Below, in pieces: positions 14,199 through 21,372 of a stretch of 25,471 bases of DNA (within the stretch, counting starts at the first letter, position 1; each line of letters opens with the position of its first letter). The notes below the pieces were generated by a model. It was not told the origin of the DNA. It ran no database searches and saw only the letters and a list, made by a program, of their open reading frames with translations. The DNA is from SURF-21 sp964510515 (GTDB lineage Bacteria; Actinomycetota; Geothermincolia; Geothermincolales; RBG-13-55-18). The stretch spans positions 1 through 25,471 of the forward strand of contig CAZEAU010000033.1 of assembly GCA_964510515.1 (NCBI GenBank), given 5' to 3'. Position numbers and translations under genes: made by a program.

Positions 14199-14981
14199 CT
14201 AGAAGACGAAGAGCTGGCAGGGATCGACTTCCTCGCGCAGCACCCGCAGTTCCTCCGCCGTCGGTTTGGGCGTCTCGGCCACGTCGCCGGCCAACAGCAG
14301 CTCGAAGCCGGTGAACTGCTGTATCAGCTCCGGGGTCACGCCGGGGTGATAGGAGATGAGCTTCATGCGGCAGCTCTCCTCGTCGAAGCCCATGAGGCCC
14401 AGGTGGGAGATGACCCGCCAGGGCCCGCCGCCTGCAAGGCCGGCGCGTTCGCGACCCCCCGGCCCATCGAGGAATCCGGGGGTGGTTATGTAGTCGCAGC
14501 GCTCCGGGAAGCGCTCGGGAAGGTGCAGCCCCATGAAGATGACCTTCTGGCACAGGGAGGCGATGTCGTTGGCCCCCCCCGAGCCGGTCAGGCGCACCGT
14601 GGGCTTGTCGTAATCGCCGATGACGGTGGCGTTGATGTTGCCGTACATGTCGATCTGCGCGCCGCCCAGAAAGCCCACGTCGGCATAGCCGGCGCGGCTG
14701 TGCCCGAACACCGAGGTCATGGAGAGGATGACCGGGGCCCGGTGATAAGTCCACGAGCCGGAGACGGACCAGGGGAGCACGCGGGGCTCCGGATCCACGG
14801 CGCCGCACTCGTAGATGGCCATCATGTTGGGGGCGTAGAGCTTCTGGGCCAGGAGGGCGCCGACCAGGGGCAGCCCGGTGCCCACGAAGACGCTCTCCCC
14901 GTCCGCGATCAGTCGCGCGGCCACGCAGGCCAGCAGCTCCCTGGGGGTATACTGTATCTCGTCGGTCTGCAAGTCGTCCAT
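14199..14981 (-). CDS. Class I CoA-transferase, beta subunit (glutaconate CoA-transferase GctB-like)
   Basis: A 260-aa subunit with VFVGTGLPLVGALLAQ at 31-46, YECGAVDPEPR at 57-67, FLGGAQIDMYGNINATVIGDY and GSGGANDIASLCQKVIF. E58 of YECG aligns with the catalytic glutamate (Glu54) of Acidaminococcus GctB, which forms the glutamyl-CoA thioester; its presence supports real CoA-transferase activity. The related actinobacterial IpdB proteins, which act in steroid ring cleavage, are the main alternative; they are reported to use a different glutamate. It follows the alpha-subunit gene by 12 bp, with GAGGAGGA between them, so the two are co-translated. The acid substrate cannot be told from sequence. 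Confidence 0.87.
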   Translation of the reverse strand: MDDLQTDEIQYTPRELLACVAARLIADGESVFVGTGLPLVGALLAQKLYAPNMMAIYECGAVDPEPRVLPWSVSGSWTYHRAPVILSMTSVFGHSRAGYADVGFLGGAQIDMYGNINATVIGDYDKPTVRLTGSGGANDIASLCQKVIFMGLHLPERFPERCDYITTPGFLDGPGGRERAGLAGGGPWRVISHLGLMGFDEESCRMKLISYHPGVTPELIQQFTGFELLLAGDVAETPKPTAEELRVLREEVDPCQLFVF

Positions 14982-14993
14982 CCTAGATCCTCC

Positions 14994-16052
14994 TCAAATG
15001 GCCCGCTTGGCCACTTCCTCGTACTTCCAGTCGCGCTCGCCGCCGATGCCCCATGTGCCCAGGCCGTAGTAGGCGGCGTCGCAGGCCAGCTGCTCCAGGT
15101 TCTTCAAGTACTCGATGACGTTCATGCCCTCTTCCTCGGCGATGATCTTTATCATCTCGTAATGGTCCTTGGTGCCCAGGATGAACTTCTCGTAGAAGGA
15201 CTTGGTGTTCTCGGCCGTTTTCCACTCCACGCGCACCACCCTTTCCTGCAGGCGGCGGTCGAAATAATACATCCCGGGCATATCGCCCGGGTAGGCGCCG
15301 TAGGGCACCTCGCATACCGCGTCAACGGTGTAGTGGGGGACGATCACCTGATAGGGGTTGGCGCGGATATCCAGGGTGTCCACGATGCGCTCGCAGGTCA
15401 CGATGACCTTATGCGCGGCCACGCAGGTGGAGGCGTCGTTGACCGCGGGCCCCCAGATGCGGCCGTTGCCGTACTTGTCGGCGTGATGGACGTGGATGAT
15501 GGCCACGTCCGGGTACATGGCCGGCACCAGGCAAACCGGCGACCCGGTGAAGGGGTCCTCGGAGAGCTTGATGTAGGGGTTGGTGTCCATGATGTCCGTG
15601 CCCAGCATGGACTTGCAGGCCACGAAGTCCAACCCTTTTTCCGCGGCCAGCAGGGCGAGAGCCAGCCCGCCGTGGCTCCAGTCCGAATAGACCTTGAGGG
15701 TGCCCGCCTCGACCCCGCGCCGGAAGGGGGCGATGAGGCCGCGCATCTCCACGCCCACGTAGGCCACGTGGCAGCCCTCCATGCCGCCGAACTCATGCCA
15801 GGCCGTGTTCATGCCGCCCGGGGTGAAGATGCCCACCAGGTCCTTTTTTCTCTGCCGGCCTATTTCCCAGAAAGCGGCCATGGGCCCTCGCACGTAGGCG
15901 AATCCCGTCTCGATGATGGAGTCCCCGTCCTGGACGAACTCGGCTATGGCGTCCTTTAGCGGCATCCTCTTGTCCCTCTCGGCGCGCGATTTCCCGAGCT
16001 TCACCTCCCTGGCCAGGGCATGGTCGAACAGCCTTTCGTTCGCGTGAGTCAT
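14994..16052 (-). CDS. Class I CoA-transferase, alpha subunit (GctA-like)
   Basis: A 352-aa subunit, longer than many GctA proteins (about 320 aa). Landmarks include MPLKDAIAEFVQDGDSIIETGFAYVRGP near 30-57, FTPGGMNTAWHEF, ACKSMLGTDIMDTNPYI, and the CoA-transferase family strand PDVAIIHVHHADKYGNGRIWGP. The C-terminal third ends with an extended helical tail. It pairs with the beta subunit downstream to form an alpha-beta enzyme moving CoA between carboxylates, or, if IpdA-like, a ring-opening hydrolase. The ATG at 16052 follows GGGAGGTTAGAGG. An AT-rich region with direct repeats lies about 180-200 bp upstream and may be regulatory. Confidence 0.87.
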   Translation of the reverse strand: MTHANERLFDHALAREVKLGKSRAERDKRMPLKDAIAEFVQDGDSIIETGFAYVRGPMAAFWEIGRQRKKDLVGIFTPGGMNTAWHEFGGMEGCHVAYVGVEMRGLIAPFRRGVEAGTLKVYSDWSHGGLALALLAAEKGLDFVACKSMLGTDIMDTNPYIKLSEDPFTGSPVCLVPAMYPDVAIIHVHHADKYGNGRIWGPAVNDASTCVAAHKVIVTCERIVDTLDIRANPYQVIVPHYTVDAVCEVPYGAYPGDMPGMYYFDRRLQERVVRVEWKTAENTKSFYEKFILGTKDHYEMIKIIAEEEGMNVIEYLKNLEQLACDAAYYGLGTWGIGGERDWKYEEVAKRAI

Positions 16053-16055
16053 CCT

Positions 16056-16178
16056 CTAACCTCCCAATCCAAGCTCCGTCGCGGGACATGCGTGAAGATG
16101 CACCAGGGCATGGTAGAAATCGATACCACGGATCTCGCGGGGCGCGGATCCGGTGTGGCGCCGCTTGTCCTCTCCCAT
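16056..16178 (-). CDS. Possible 40-aa leader ORF upstream of the CoA-transferase operon
   Basis: A 41-codon frame starts with ATG at 16178, preceded by GAGGTAATTG, and ends with TAG at 16056, inside the ribosome-binding region of the alpha-subunit gene (GGGAGGTTAGAGG). The product MGEDKRRHTGSAP is followed by EIRGIDFYHALVHLH; I recognise no family. The position could allow translational coupling, but the frame may be chance. Confidence 0.25.
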   Translation of the reverse strand: MGEDKRRHTGSAPREIRGIDFYHALVHLHACPATELGLGG

Positions 16179-16423
16179 CAATTACCTCGACTGAGCTGCG
16201 TTTAATATTGTGTCCGGCGTTTCGTCCTCGTCTATTTAAGCATTATTTAAAGAGGTTGCCAACCTGCCCGCGCGGGCGGCTGCGCTTTCCGCCGCCCCCG
16301 GGAGAGCGCGGCGCGGCGGCGGTGAGAGCGGGCGAACTCCGCGCATGAGCCGGCCCCTTCAATGCGCACGCGGTTATGGTCTATGCTTTATAGAGGCCGG
16401 GGAGAGCCGAGAGGACGGGGGCA
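16179..16423. other. Regulatory region between the CoA-transferase operon and hypA
   Basis: Unusually AT-rich between about 16180 and 16255 for this genome, then GC-rich up to hypA. It holds TATTTAAG direct repeats and a TTTAATATTG stretch. A TATGCT at 16382-16387, about 40 bases before hypA, is a weak -10 candidate. No gene is seen. Confidence 0.45.
16233..16252. promoter_or_regulatory. Direct repeat TATTTAAG-CAT-TATTTAAAG, possible operator
   Basis: Two near-identical AT-rich half-sites (16233-16240 and 16244-16252) are spaced by one helical turn in an otherwise GC-rich genome. They lie between the divergent CoA-transferase and hypA genes. The regulator is unknown. Confidence 0.35.
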
Positions 16424-16765
16424 ATGCACGAGCTGGGAGTGACGGAGAGCATCGCCGGCATCTGCCTGCGGCACGCACAGGGCAGCGGGGCCCGGCGCAT
16501 ACTCAAGGTGAACGTAAGGCTGGGGGAACTCGCAGGCATAATCGATCACTACGTCGCCTTCTACTGGGACATGGTCACCCGGGACACCATCGCCGAGGGC
16601 GCCCAGCTGAACTTCATCAAGGTGCCGGTGGTGGCGCGCTGCCCGGACTGCGGCGTGGACTTCCCGGTGGTGGAATACGACCTCACCTGCCCCGCCTGCG
16701 GCCGGACGGACAGCGAGCTGGTCTCCGGGCGGGAATTCCTGGTGGAGTCCATCGAGATAGAGTAG
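16424..16765 (+). CDS. hypA: Nickel metallochaperone HypA
   Basis: A 113-aa protein of standard HypA length. It begins MHELGVTESI, where the N-terminal Met-His-Glu motif binds nickel. The zinc site is C73-X2-C76 and C89-X2-C92 (CPDC and CPAC), and the C-terminus FLVESIEIE is typical of the family. HypA hands nickel to the hydrogenase large subunit together with HypB, in some bacteria also to urease. Its partner hypB follows 100 bp downstream in the same direction. No hypC, hypD, hypE or hypF and no hydrogenase gene is present in the window. Confidence 0.95.
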   Translation: MHELGVTESIAGICLRHAQGSGARRILKVNVRLGELAGIIDHYVAFYWDMVTRDTIAEGAQLNFIKVPVVARCPDCGVDFPVVEYDLTCPACGRTDSELVSGREFLVESIEIE

Positions 16766-16865
16766 GAGGCTGAGGGCGGCGTGCCCGCGCCCCTGCCCGC
16801 GCCGCAACCGCGGGGCGCCGGAGGGAGCGGGGGCGGGCGGCGCTGTGCGAGATCGGGAGGAGAAG

Positions 16866-17525
16866 ATGGATATTGAGGTCCTGGAGGGCATCTTCGACGC
16901 CAACGAGAAGATAGCCCAGGAGAACGAGACCATGTTGCGCGAGAACGGGGTGCTGGCCGTGAACCTCATGGCCTCGCCCGGGGCGGGGAAGACCTCGCTC
17001 ATCGCGGGCACGCTGGAGCTGCTCGAAGGCAGGCTGAGCACCGGGGTCATCGAGGGCGACATCGCCTCCAGCGTGGACGCGGAGAGGCTCAAGGCCTTCG
17101 GCATCCCGGTGGTGCAGATAAACACCGGCGGCGCCTGTCACCTTGACGCCCTCATGATACAGAAGGCCCTGGCTCACCTGGACCTCGCGGCTATCGACCT
17201 GCTCATCATGGAGAATGTGGGCAACCTGGTATGCCCGGCCGAGTTCAAGCTGGGGGAGGCGCTGCGGGCCATGATACTCTCCGTGCCCGAGGGGCACGAT
17301 AAGCCCCTCAAGTACCCCCTCATGTTCAGCGACTCCGACGTGCTGGTGGTGAACAAGACCGACCTCCTCGGTCTCAGCGACTTCGACCTCGTCGAGCTGC
17401 GCTCCACGGTGAAGCGCATGAACCCCGGCATGGTCATCTTCGAGGTCAGCTGCCGCAGCGGAGAGGGCCTGGACGCCTGGGCCGGCTGGCTGGAGGAGAA
17501 GGTCAGGGACGCCGCTAGAGGATGA
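16866..17525 (+). CDS. hypB: Nickel-insertion GTPase HypB
   Basis: A 219-aa SIMIBI-class GTPase. The P-loop is SPGAGKTS at 37-44. IEGDIASSVDAERL at 62-75 holds the Walker B/switch. The metal-binding residues C91 and H92 lie in NTGGACHLDA, and C123 in ENVGNLVCPAEF; these bind the Ni/Zn ion at the dimer interface. NKTD at 163-166 gives guanine specificity. There is no N-terminal histidine-rich stretch, so it is the short, non-nickel-storing form. The ATG at 16866 follows GGGAGGAGAAG; a GTG at 16845 in frame lacks a site. Its last 11 bases overlap the convergent uppP gene. Confidence 0.95.
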   Translation: MDIEVLEGIFDANEKIAQENETMLRENGVLAVNLMASPGAGKTSLIAGTLELLEGRLSTGVIEGDIASSVDAERLKAFGIPVVQINTGGACHLDALMIQKALAHLDLAAIDLLIMENVGNLVCPAEFKLGEALRAMILSVPEGHDKPLKYPLMFSDSDVLVVNKTDLLGLSDFDLVELRSTVKRMNPGMVIFEVSCRSGEGLDAWAGWLEEKVRDAARG

Positions 17526-18324
17526 CCAGAAAGACGATGAGCGCCGCCGCGAGGAGGAGGCGGTACACGGCAAAGGGCCGAAAGCTGCCCGCCTTGAGGC
17601 GCGAGAGCAGCAGCCCGATGGCCAGATAACCCGTCACGGCGGCGGTGGCGCATCCCACCAGCATGGGCCATGCCCAGCTCGCCGGCAGGCCGTCCAGGAG
17701 CAGCTTGAGCACCTGATAAGCGGCGGCGGCGCCGATGATGGGAACGGAGAGGAGGAAGGCGAAATCTGCCGCCTCCCGGCGCTGCAGCCCGGCGGCGCGA
17801 GCGGTGGAGATGGTCACGCCCGAGCGCGAGACGCCCGGCATGAGGGCGATGCCCTGGGCCACGCCCATGGCCAGCGCCTCCCTCCAGCCCGCGCTCTTCC
17901 AGTCCCTTGTCTGCGCCCCCCGGGAGTCCGCGGCCCACAGCAGCAGCGCGAAGACGGCCAGGGCGGCGGCCATGAGCAGCGGCATGCCCTCCATCATCTG
18001 CGAGGACTCGGCGAATACCGCCCCCACCACCACGCCGGGGATGGTGGCCAGCAGCAGCAGACCGCCCAGCCTGGCCTCGGGGTCTCCCCGCTCCTTTCTC
18101 TTCACCCACCGCCACAGCGCCGCCACGATGGAGAGCAACCTGCGGCGGTAATACCACACCACCGCCAGCCAGGTGCCCGCGTGCAGGGCCACCATGAAGG
18201 AGAGGTCGGGCTCGCCCCAGCCGAAGATGTGCATGAGCAGGGCGAGGTGAGCGGAGCTGGAGATGGGCCAGAACTCGGTCACCCCCTGGACGGCTCCCAG
18301 CAGAAGAGACGGCAGTATGCCCAC
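17515..18324 (-). CDS. uppP: Undecaprenyl-diphosphatase UppP (BacA type)
   Basis: A 269-aa polytopic membrane protein with about eight hydrophobic segments. It recycles the lipid carrier for peptidoglycan synthesis by hydrolysing undecaprenyl pyrophosphate. Both signature motifs are present: GAVQGVTEFWPISSSAHL at 10-27, with the catalytic E17 and H26, and GIALMPGVSRSGVTIS at about 158-173, with R167. The GTG start at 18324 is preceded by GGAAGGGGGG. Family members confer bacitracin resistance when overexpressed. It overlaps hypB tail to tail and has no operon partner; the upstream acyl-CoA synthetase ends 76 bp away. Confidence 0.95.
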   Translation of the reverse strand: MGILPSLLLGAVQGVTEFWPISSSAHLALLMHIFGWGEPDLSFMVALHAGTWLAVVWYYRRRLLSIVAALWRWVKRKERGDPEARLGGLLLLATIPGVVVGAVFAESSQMMEGMPLLMAAALAVFALLLWAADSRGAQTRDWKSAGWREALAMGVAQGIALMPGVSRSGVTISTARAAGLQRREAADFAFLLSVPIIGAAAAYQVLKLLLDGLPASWAWPMLVGCATAAVTGYLAIGLLLSRLKAGSFRPFAVYRLLLAAALIVFLVIL

Positions 18325-18400
18325 CTACGCCCCCCCTTCCGCCGCGCGGCGCCGCGCCCCCATCATGGAGACCGCCGCCGCAGCATTCCCGCGCCCGGCA

Positions 18401-19876
18401 TCATGCCCCCCGCGACCTCAGGAAATGGCCCCTCTCCGCCAGCATGGCCGCCACGCGCGCCGCCCGCTCGGGGTTGGTGTACATGCTTATCTTATCCCGC
18501 GGGAAATCGGAATCGGAGAGGCTCTCGGAATCGCGCTGGGGCATGCCCACGGTGACGATGGGTTTGCCCAGGCCCTCCATGAGCTCGACCACCTTGTGGG
18601 CGAAGCGCATGCTCCGATCCCGCACGTAGTGCCGGCGCGCCCGGTTCAGCTGGTCCCCGGCCTCCTCCTCCTCCGGCATGTGCTCCTTGAGCCCGAAGGC
18701 GCTCGCGGCGTTTATGGTGCCCAGAGAGACGATGATGTCGTAGGCGGAGGAGGCGGTCAGGACCTCCAGGCAGCGGGTGTGCTTGTCCAGGTCGAGGACG
18801 CCCACCATGTCCACGGGGTTTCCCTTGCTCCAGTAGTCGGGGAGAATGGAGGCCAGCGCCTCCTTGGCCGCGGCGGGAAGGGGGTCCACCTCCAGCCCGG
18901 CCTGCTCGCAAAGGTCGGCCGCCACCACCGCCCAGCCGCCCCCCCAGGAGAGGATGGCGGTGCGGCGCCCGCGCGGCACGGGCATCTTGACCAGGGCGTC
19001 GGAAAAATCCAGCATCTCCTCGGTAGTCTCCGCCCGGATCATGCCGCCCTGCCGCATCATGCCGCGGTAGACCTCACGGGAACCGGCCATGGCCGCGCTG
19101 TGCGAGGCCGCCGCCCTGCTGCCGGCGCTGCTCCCACCCGCCTTGTAGATGACGATGGGCTTCACGCTGCTGATGTCCTCCGCCAGCTCCAGGATGCGCC
19201 GCGGCCGCTTGAACCCCTCGACGTAGAAAAGGATGACCCCGGTCTGGTCATCGCGGGCGAAATACTCCAGGTAATCGGCGAAATCCAGGTCGCACTCGTT
19301 GCCCACGCACACGAAGCGCGAGAACCCGATGCCCCGGTACGACCCCCAGCCCAGCATCTGCGTGCCCAGGTTGCCGCTCTGGGCGGCGAAGGCCACGCGC
19401 CCGGGGCGGGGCTTCACCGGCGGCATGAGCGCGGTCAGGCTCCAGGAGGCGGAGGTGATACCCATGGTGTTCGGCCCCACCAGCCTGATGCCGTGGGCAT
19501 GGGCCGTCTCCACCAGGCTTTTCTCCAGCTCCGCCCCCGCGGGCGAGGATTCGCTGAAGCCCCCCGAGATGACTATGGCCACCTTCACGCCGGCACGGGC
19601 GCAGTCCGGTAAGACCTCCTCCACGCCCTCCGCCGGGACGGTGATCATGGCCAGGTCGATCTCCCTGCCGATGGCGGCCAGGCTGGGGTGAAAAGTTATG
19701 CCCTTTACCTCCCCTCCCTTGGGGTTGACCAGGTACAGCTCCCCCCTGTAGCCGTCCCGCAAGATATTGTTGGGGACGATGTTCCCCCATTTCGCCAGGT
19801 TGGCGGAAGCCCCGACCACGGCCATGCGGCGGGGATTGAAAAGCGCCTCCACCGCGCCCGAGCCCATGTCCTTCAA
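18401..19876 (-). CDS. NDP-forming acyl-CoA synthetase, alpha-subunit type
   Basis: A 491-aa member of the succinyl-CoA synthetase superfamily. It has an N-terminal CoA-binding Rossmann domain (MAVVGASANLAKWGN at about 18-32, VNPKGGEVKG), then two flavodoxin-like ligase domains. The phospho-accepting histidine is probably H259 in AASHSAAMAGS, where the family consensus is SHTGxxAG. There is no ATP-grasp (beta) domain in the protein and none encoded nearby, so it needs a partner or is a regulatory paralogue. ADP-forming acetyl-CoA synthetases make ATP and acid from acyl-CoA in anaerobes. The TTG at 19876 is chosen because GGAGGT lies 5 bases upstream; an ATG at 19867 is the alternative. Confidence 0.85.
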   Translation of the reverse strand: MKDMGSGAVEALFNPRRMAVVGASANLAKWGNIVPNNILRDGYRGELYLVNPKGGEVKGITFHPSLAAIGREIDLAMITVPAEGVEEVLPDCARAGVKVAIVISGGFSESSPAGAELEKSLVETAHAHGIRLVGPNTMGITSASWSLTALMPPVKPRPGRVAFAAQSGNLGTQMLGWGSYRGIGFSRFVCVGNECDLDFADYLEYFARDDQTGVILFYVEGFKRPRRILELAEDISSVKPIVIYKAGGSSAGSRAAASHSAAMAGSREVYRGMMRQGGMIRAETTEEMLDFSDALVKMPVPRGRRTAILSWGGGWAVVAADLCEQAGLEVDPLPAAAKEALASILPDYWSKGNPVDMVGVLDLDKHTRCLEVLTASSAYDIIVSLGTINAASAFGLKEHMPEEEEAGDQLNRARRHYVRDRSMRFAHKVVELMEGLGKPIVTVGMPQRDSESLSDSDFPRDKISMYTNPERAARVAAMLAERGHFLRSRGA

Positions 19877-19941
19877 TTGTGACCTCCAGGTGTTCCGCGC
19901 TCGCAGACGCACATCCGCCCCGCCGGGCATCCGCCCGGCGC

Positions 19942-20721
19942 TCACAGCTGATGCATGCGCGCCGCCAATAGCCCGCCCTGCTCGATATATCCGTCCAAGA
20001 CGGCGCCCAGGCCGCCGAGATATGCCATTGCCTCCTCCCACAGCTCCTGCGAACCCTCGCGGGCGCCCTCGAACCACTGCAGGTAGAGGGCGAAGGGGTC
20101 GATGTCCTCCGCCGTCACCGCCCGATCCAGGGCGGCGGCGGCCTCGTCGATGGAGCGGAGGAGATGCACCAGCTCATCCCGGTAGGGGCCCAGTTCATCC
20201 GGAGGTTTCATGCCCTCCAGCTCGGCGATATAACCGCCCATGGTCTTCCCGTCCTCCATGGCCGCCGCCTTGATCTCCGGGGCGCCCGCCCCGGCGGCGA
20301 GGTTGGGCAGGGCCAGGTTCTCGACGTCGCTCAGCATGGGGAACACCGCCTCGAAGAAACCCAGCGAGTCACGCAGCCCGCGCATGCTCTCTGCCCCCGC
20401 GGCATAGAAATCCAGCAGGTCCGGGTGCAGGGAGAGCGCCTGTTGGGGTGGGGATAAGGAGCCCGCCGTGTCCCGCGCCGACGAGAACACCTTTTCCGCC
20501 GCGGCGAAGATCTCGCGCAGCTCCGGCAGGTCGTAGTAGTCCGCGAAGCTCAGCCCGTTGAGCTGCTCGAGGACGGCGCCCAGATCCCAGGCCACCCCAT
20601 CGTGCAGCTCGCTGATGCGCTCGCGGTATTCCGGCAGGCCCACTTCCCCGCCGTTCCCGCATCCCGCCGCGGCGGCCAGCAGAACCAGCGCCAGCATTCC
20701 GCGCAAGGCCGCTTTCCCCAT
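19942..20721 (-). CDS. Predicted lipoprotein of unknown function
   Basis: A 259-aa protein. Its lipoprotein signal peptide has positive residues (K3, R7), a hydrophobic run LALVLLAAAA and a lipobox ending at C21 (AAGCGNGG), so it should be lipid-anchored outside the cytoplasm. The mature part is mostly alpha-helical, acidic and rich in Leu/Ala/Glu, without cysteines, repeats or a family I recognise. Helix breaks near PPDELGPYRDEL suggest a helical bundle. The ATG at 20721 follows GGGAGGGAAT. The next gene starts 65 bp after its stop in the same direction, so the two may be co-transcribed. Confidence 0.8.
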   Translation of the reverse strand: MGKAALRGMLALVLLAAAAGCGNGGEVGLPEYRERISELHDGVAWDLGAVLEQLNGLSFADYYDLPELREIFAAAEKVFSSARDTAGSLSPPQQALSLHPDLLDFYAAGAESMRGLRDSLGFFEAVFPMLSDVENLALPNLAAGAGAPEIKAAAMEDGKTMGGYIAELEGMKPPDELGPYRDELVHLLRSIDEAAAALDRAVTAEDIDPFALYLQWFEGAREGSQELWEEAMAYLGGLGAVLDGYIEQGGLLAARMHQL

Positions 20722-20755
20722 ATTCCCTCCCTCGGAAGACAACAGGGTCCAGACC

Positions 20756-20761
20756 ATTATA
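20756..20761 (-). promoter_or_regulatory. -10 box of the lipoprotein promoter (TATAAT)
   Basis: Perfect minus-strand TATAAT 34 bases upstream of the ATG at 20721. The predicted leader of about 28 nt contains GGGAGGG. No clear -35. Confidence 0.6.
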
Positions 20762-21062
20762 GTATCTGGCCCCGGGAACCTGCACCTGGCGGGCCGCGCT
20801 GGGGAGGGCGGGGGCGGAGGCGAGGCCGCGCCATGGAGCGCCCTCACGCCGAAACGTCCCGGCTTGGCGAGGCGGGAAATGCCGGGGGGCGTCCACGGCC
20901 ATTTCTGCTCCCCGCAGGCGGCGCGGCGGCGGCATCCCCGGCGGGAAAAAAGTGAACAAATATCGTAAGTCTGTATATTAAGCTTGCGCGTGATGTTAGA
21001 ATAGTCTTCGCGGCCGGTTTTTTAACCTGTCTGGAGAGGAATGGCACAGGTGAGAGGCATTC
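20762..21062. other. Divergent intergenic region and leader of the 84-aa gene
   Basis: GC-rich up to about 20940, then AT-rich (20950-21030). A 10-codon frame (21041-21073) starts after GGAGAGGA and overlaps the start of the downstream gene by 11 bases. No other gene is seen. Confidence 0.5.
20994..21002 (+). promoter_or_regulatory. Candidate extended -10 (TGTTAGAAT) for the 84-aa gene
   Basis: TAGAAT at 20997-21002 with an upstream TG. It predicts a leader of about 54 nt. Similar in form to the TGCTAGAAT ahead of the sigma-factor gene. Confidence 0.45.
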
Positions 21063-21317
21063 ATGAACGGTAACGGTAGCAAGTCGGCCAGCTCCGTTTA
21101 CAAGGTGCGCATCACCAAGGGTTTCGTCGACGCTTCCTTTGGCGAGGGTTTCCTGGTGGAGGTCTGGGACTTCCGCGTGCAGCGCCTGGTTTACGGTGAG
21201 CGCTACAAGGAGCTGGAGCAGGCCCGCCGCCGCCAGACGGAGATAAAAGGCGACCTGGATACCATGAGCATCGATCGTTTCCGCCTGGCGTACCTCTCCC
21301 GCCACCCCCGCGGATGA
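21063..21317 (+). CDS. 84-aa protein of unknown function
   Basis: A small cytoplasmic protein with no signal peptide, membrane segment or cysteine. The N-terminal ten residues are Ser/Asn/Gly-rich. A central beta-rich part (VYKVRITKGFVDASFGEGFLVEVWDFRVQRLVYGE) and a charged helix (YKELEQARRRQTEIKGDLDTM) follow. I recognise no family. The ATG at 21063 has AGAGG 5 bases upstream, and an in-frame TGA at 21051 rules out an earlier start. An AT-rich promoter region and coding-like composition support it as a real gene. It stands alone between the divergent lipoprotein gene and the convergent pafC-like gene. Confidence 0.65.
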   Translation: MNGNGSKSASSVYKVRITKGFVDASFGEGFLVEVWDFRVQRLVYGERYKELEQARRRQTEIKGDLDTMSIDRFRLAYLSRHPRG

Positions 21318-21372
21318 GGCGCCGCCCTCCTCACGGCGGCCCGCTCCACGGGCAGGCCAGCGCCGGCCCCGC

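Noticed and set aside
14145..15959. A 604-codon plus-strand open frame opposite the CoA-transferase genes
   Set aside because: The opposite strand encodes two recognisable enzyme subunits with proper ribosome-binding sites; this frame is Gly/His/Val-rich shadow sequence.
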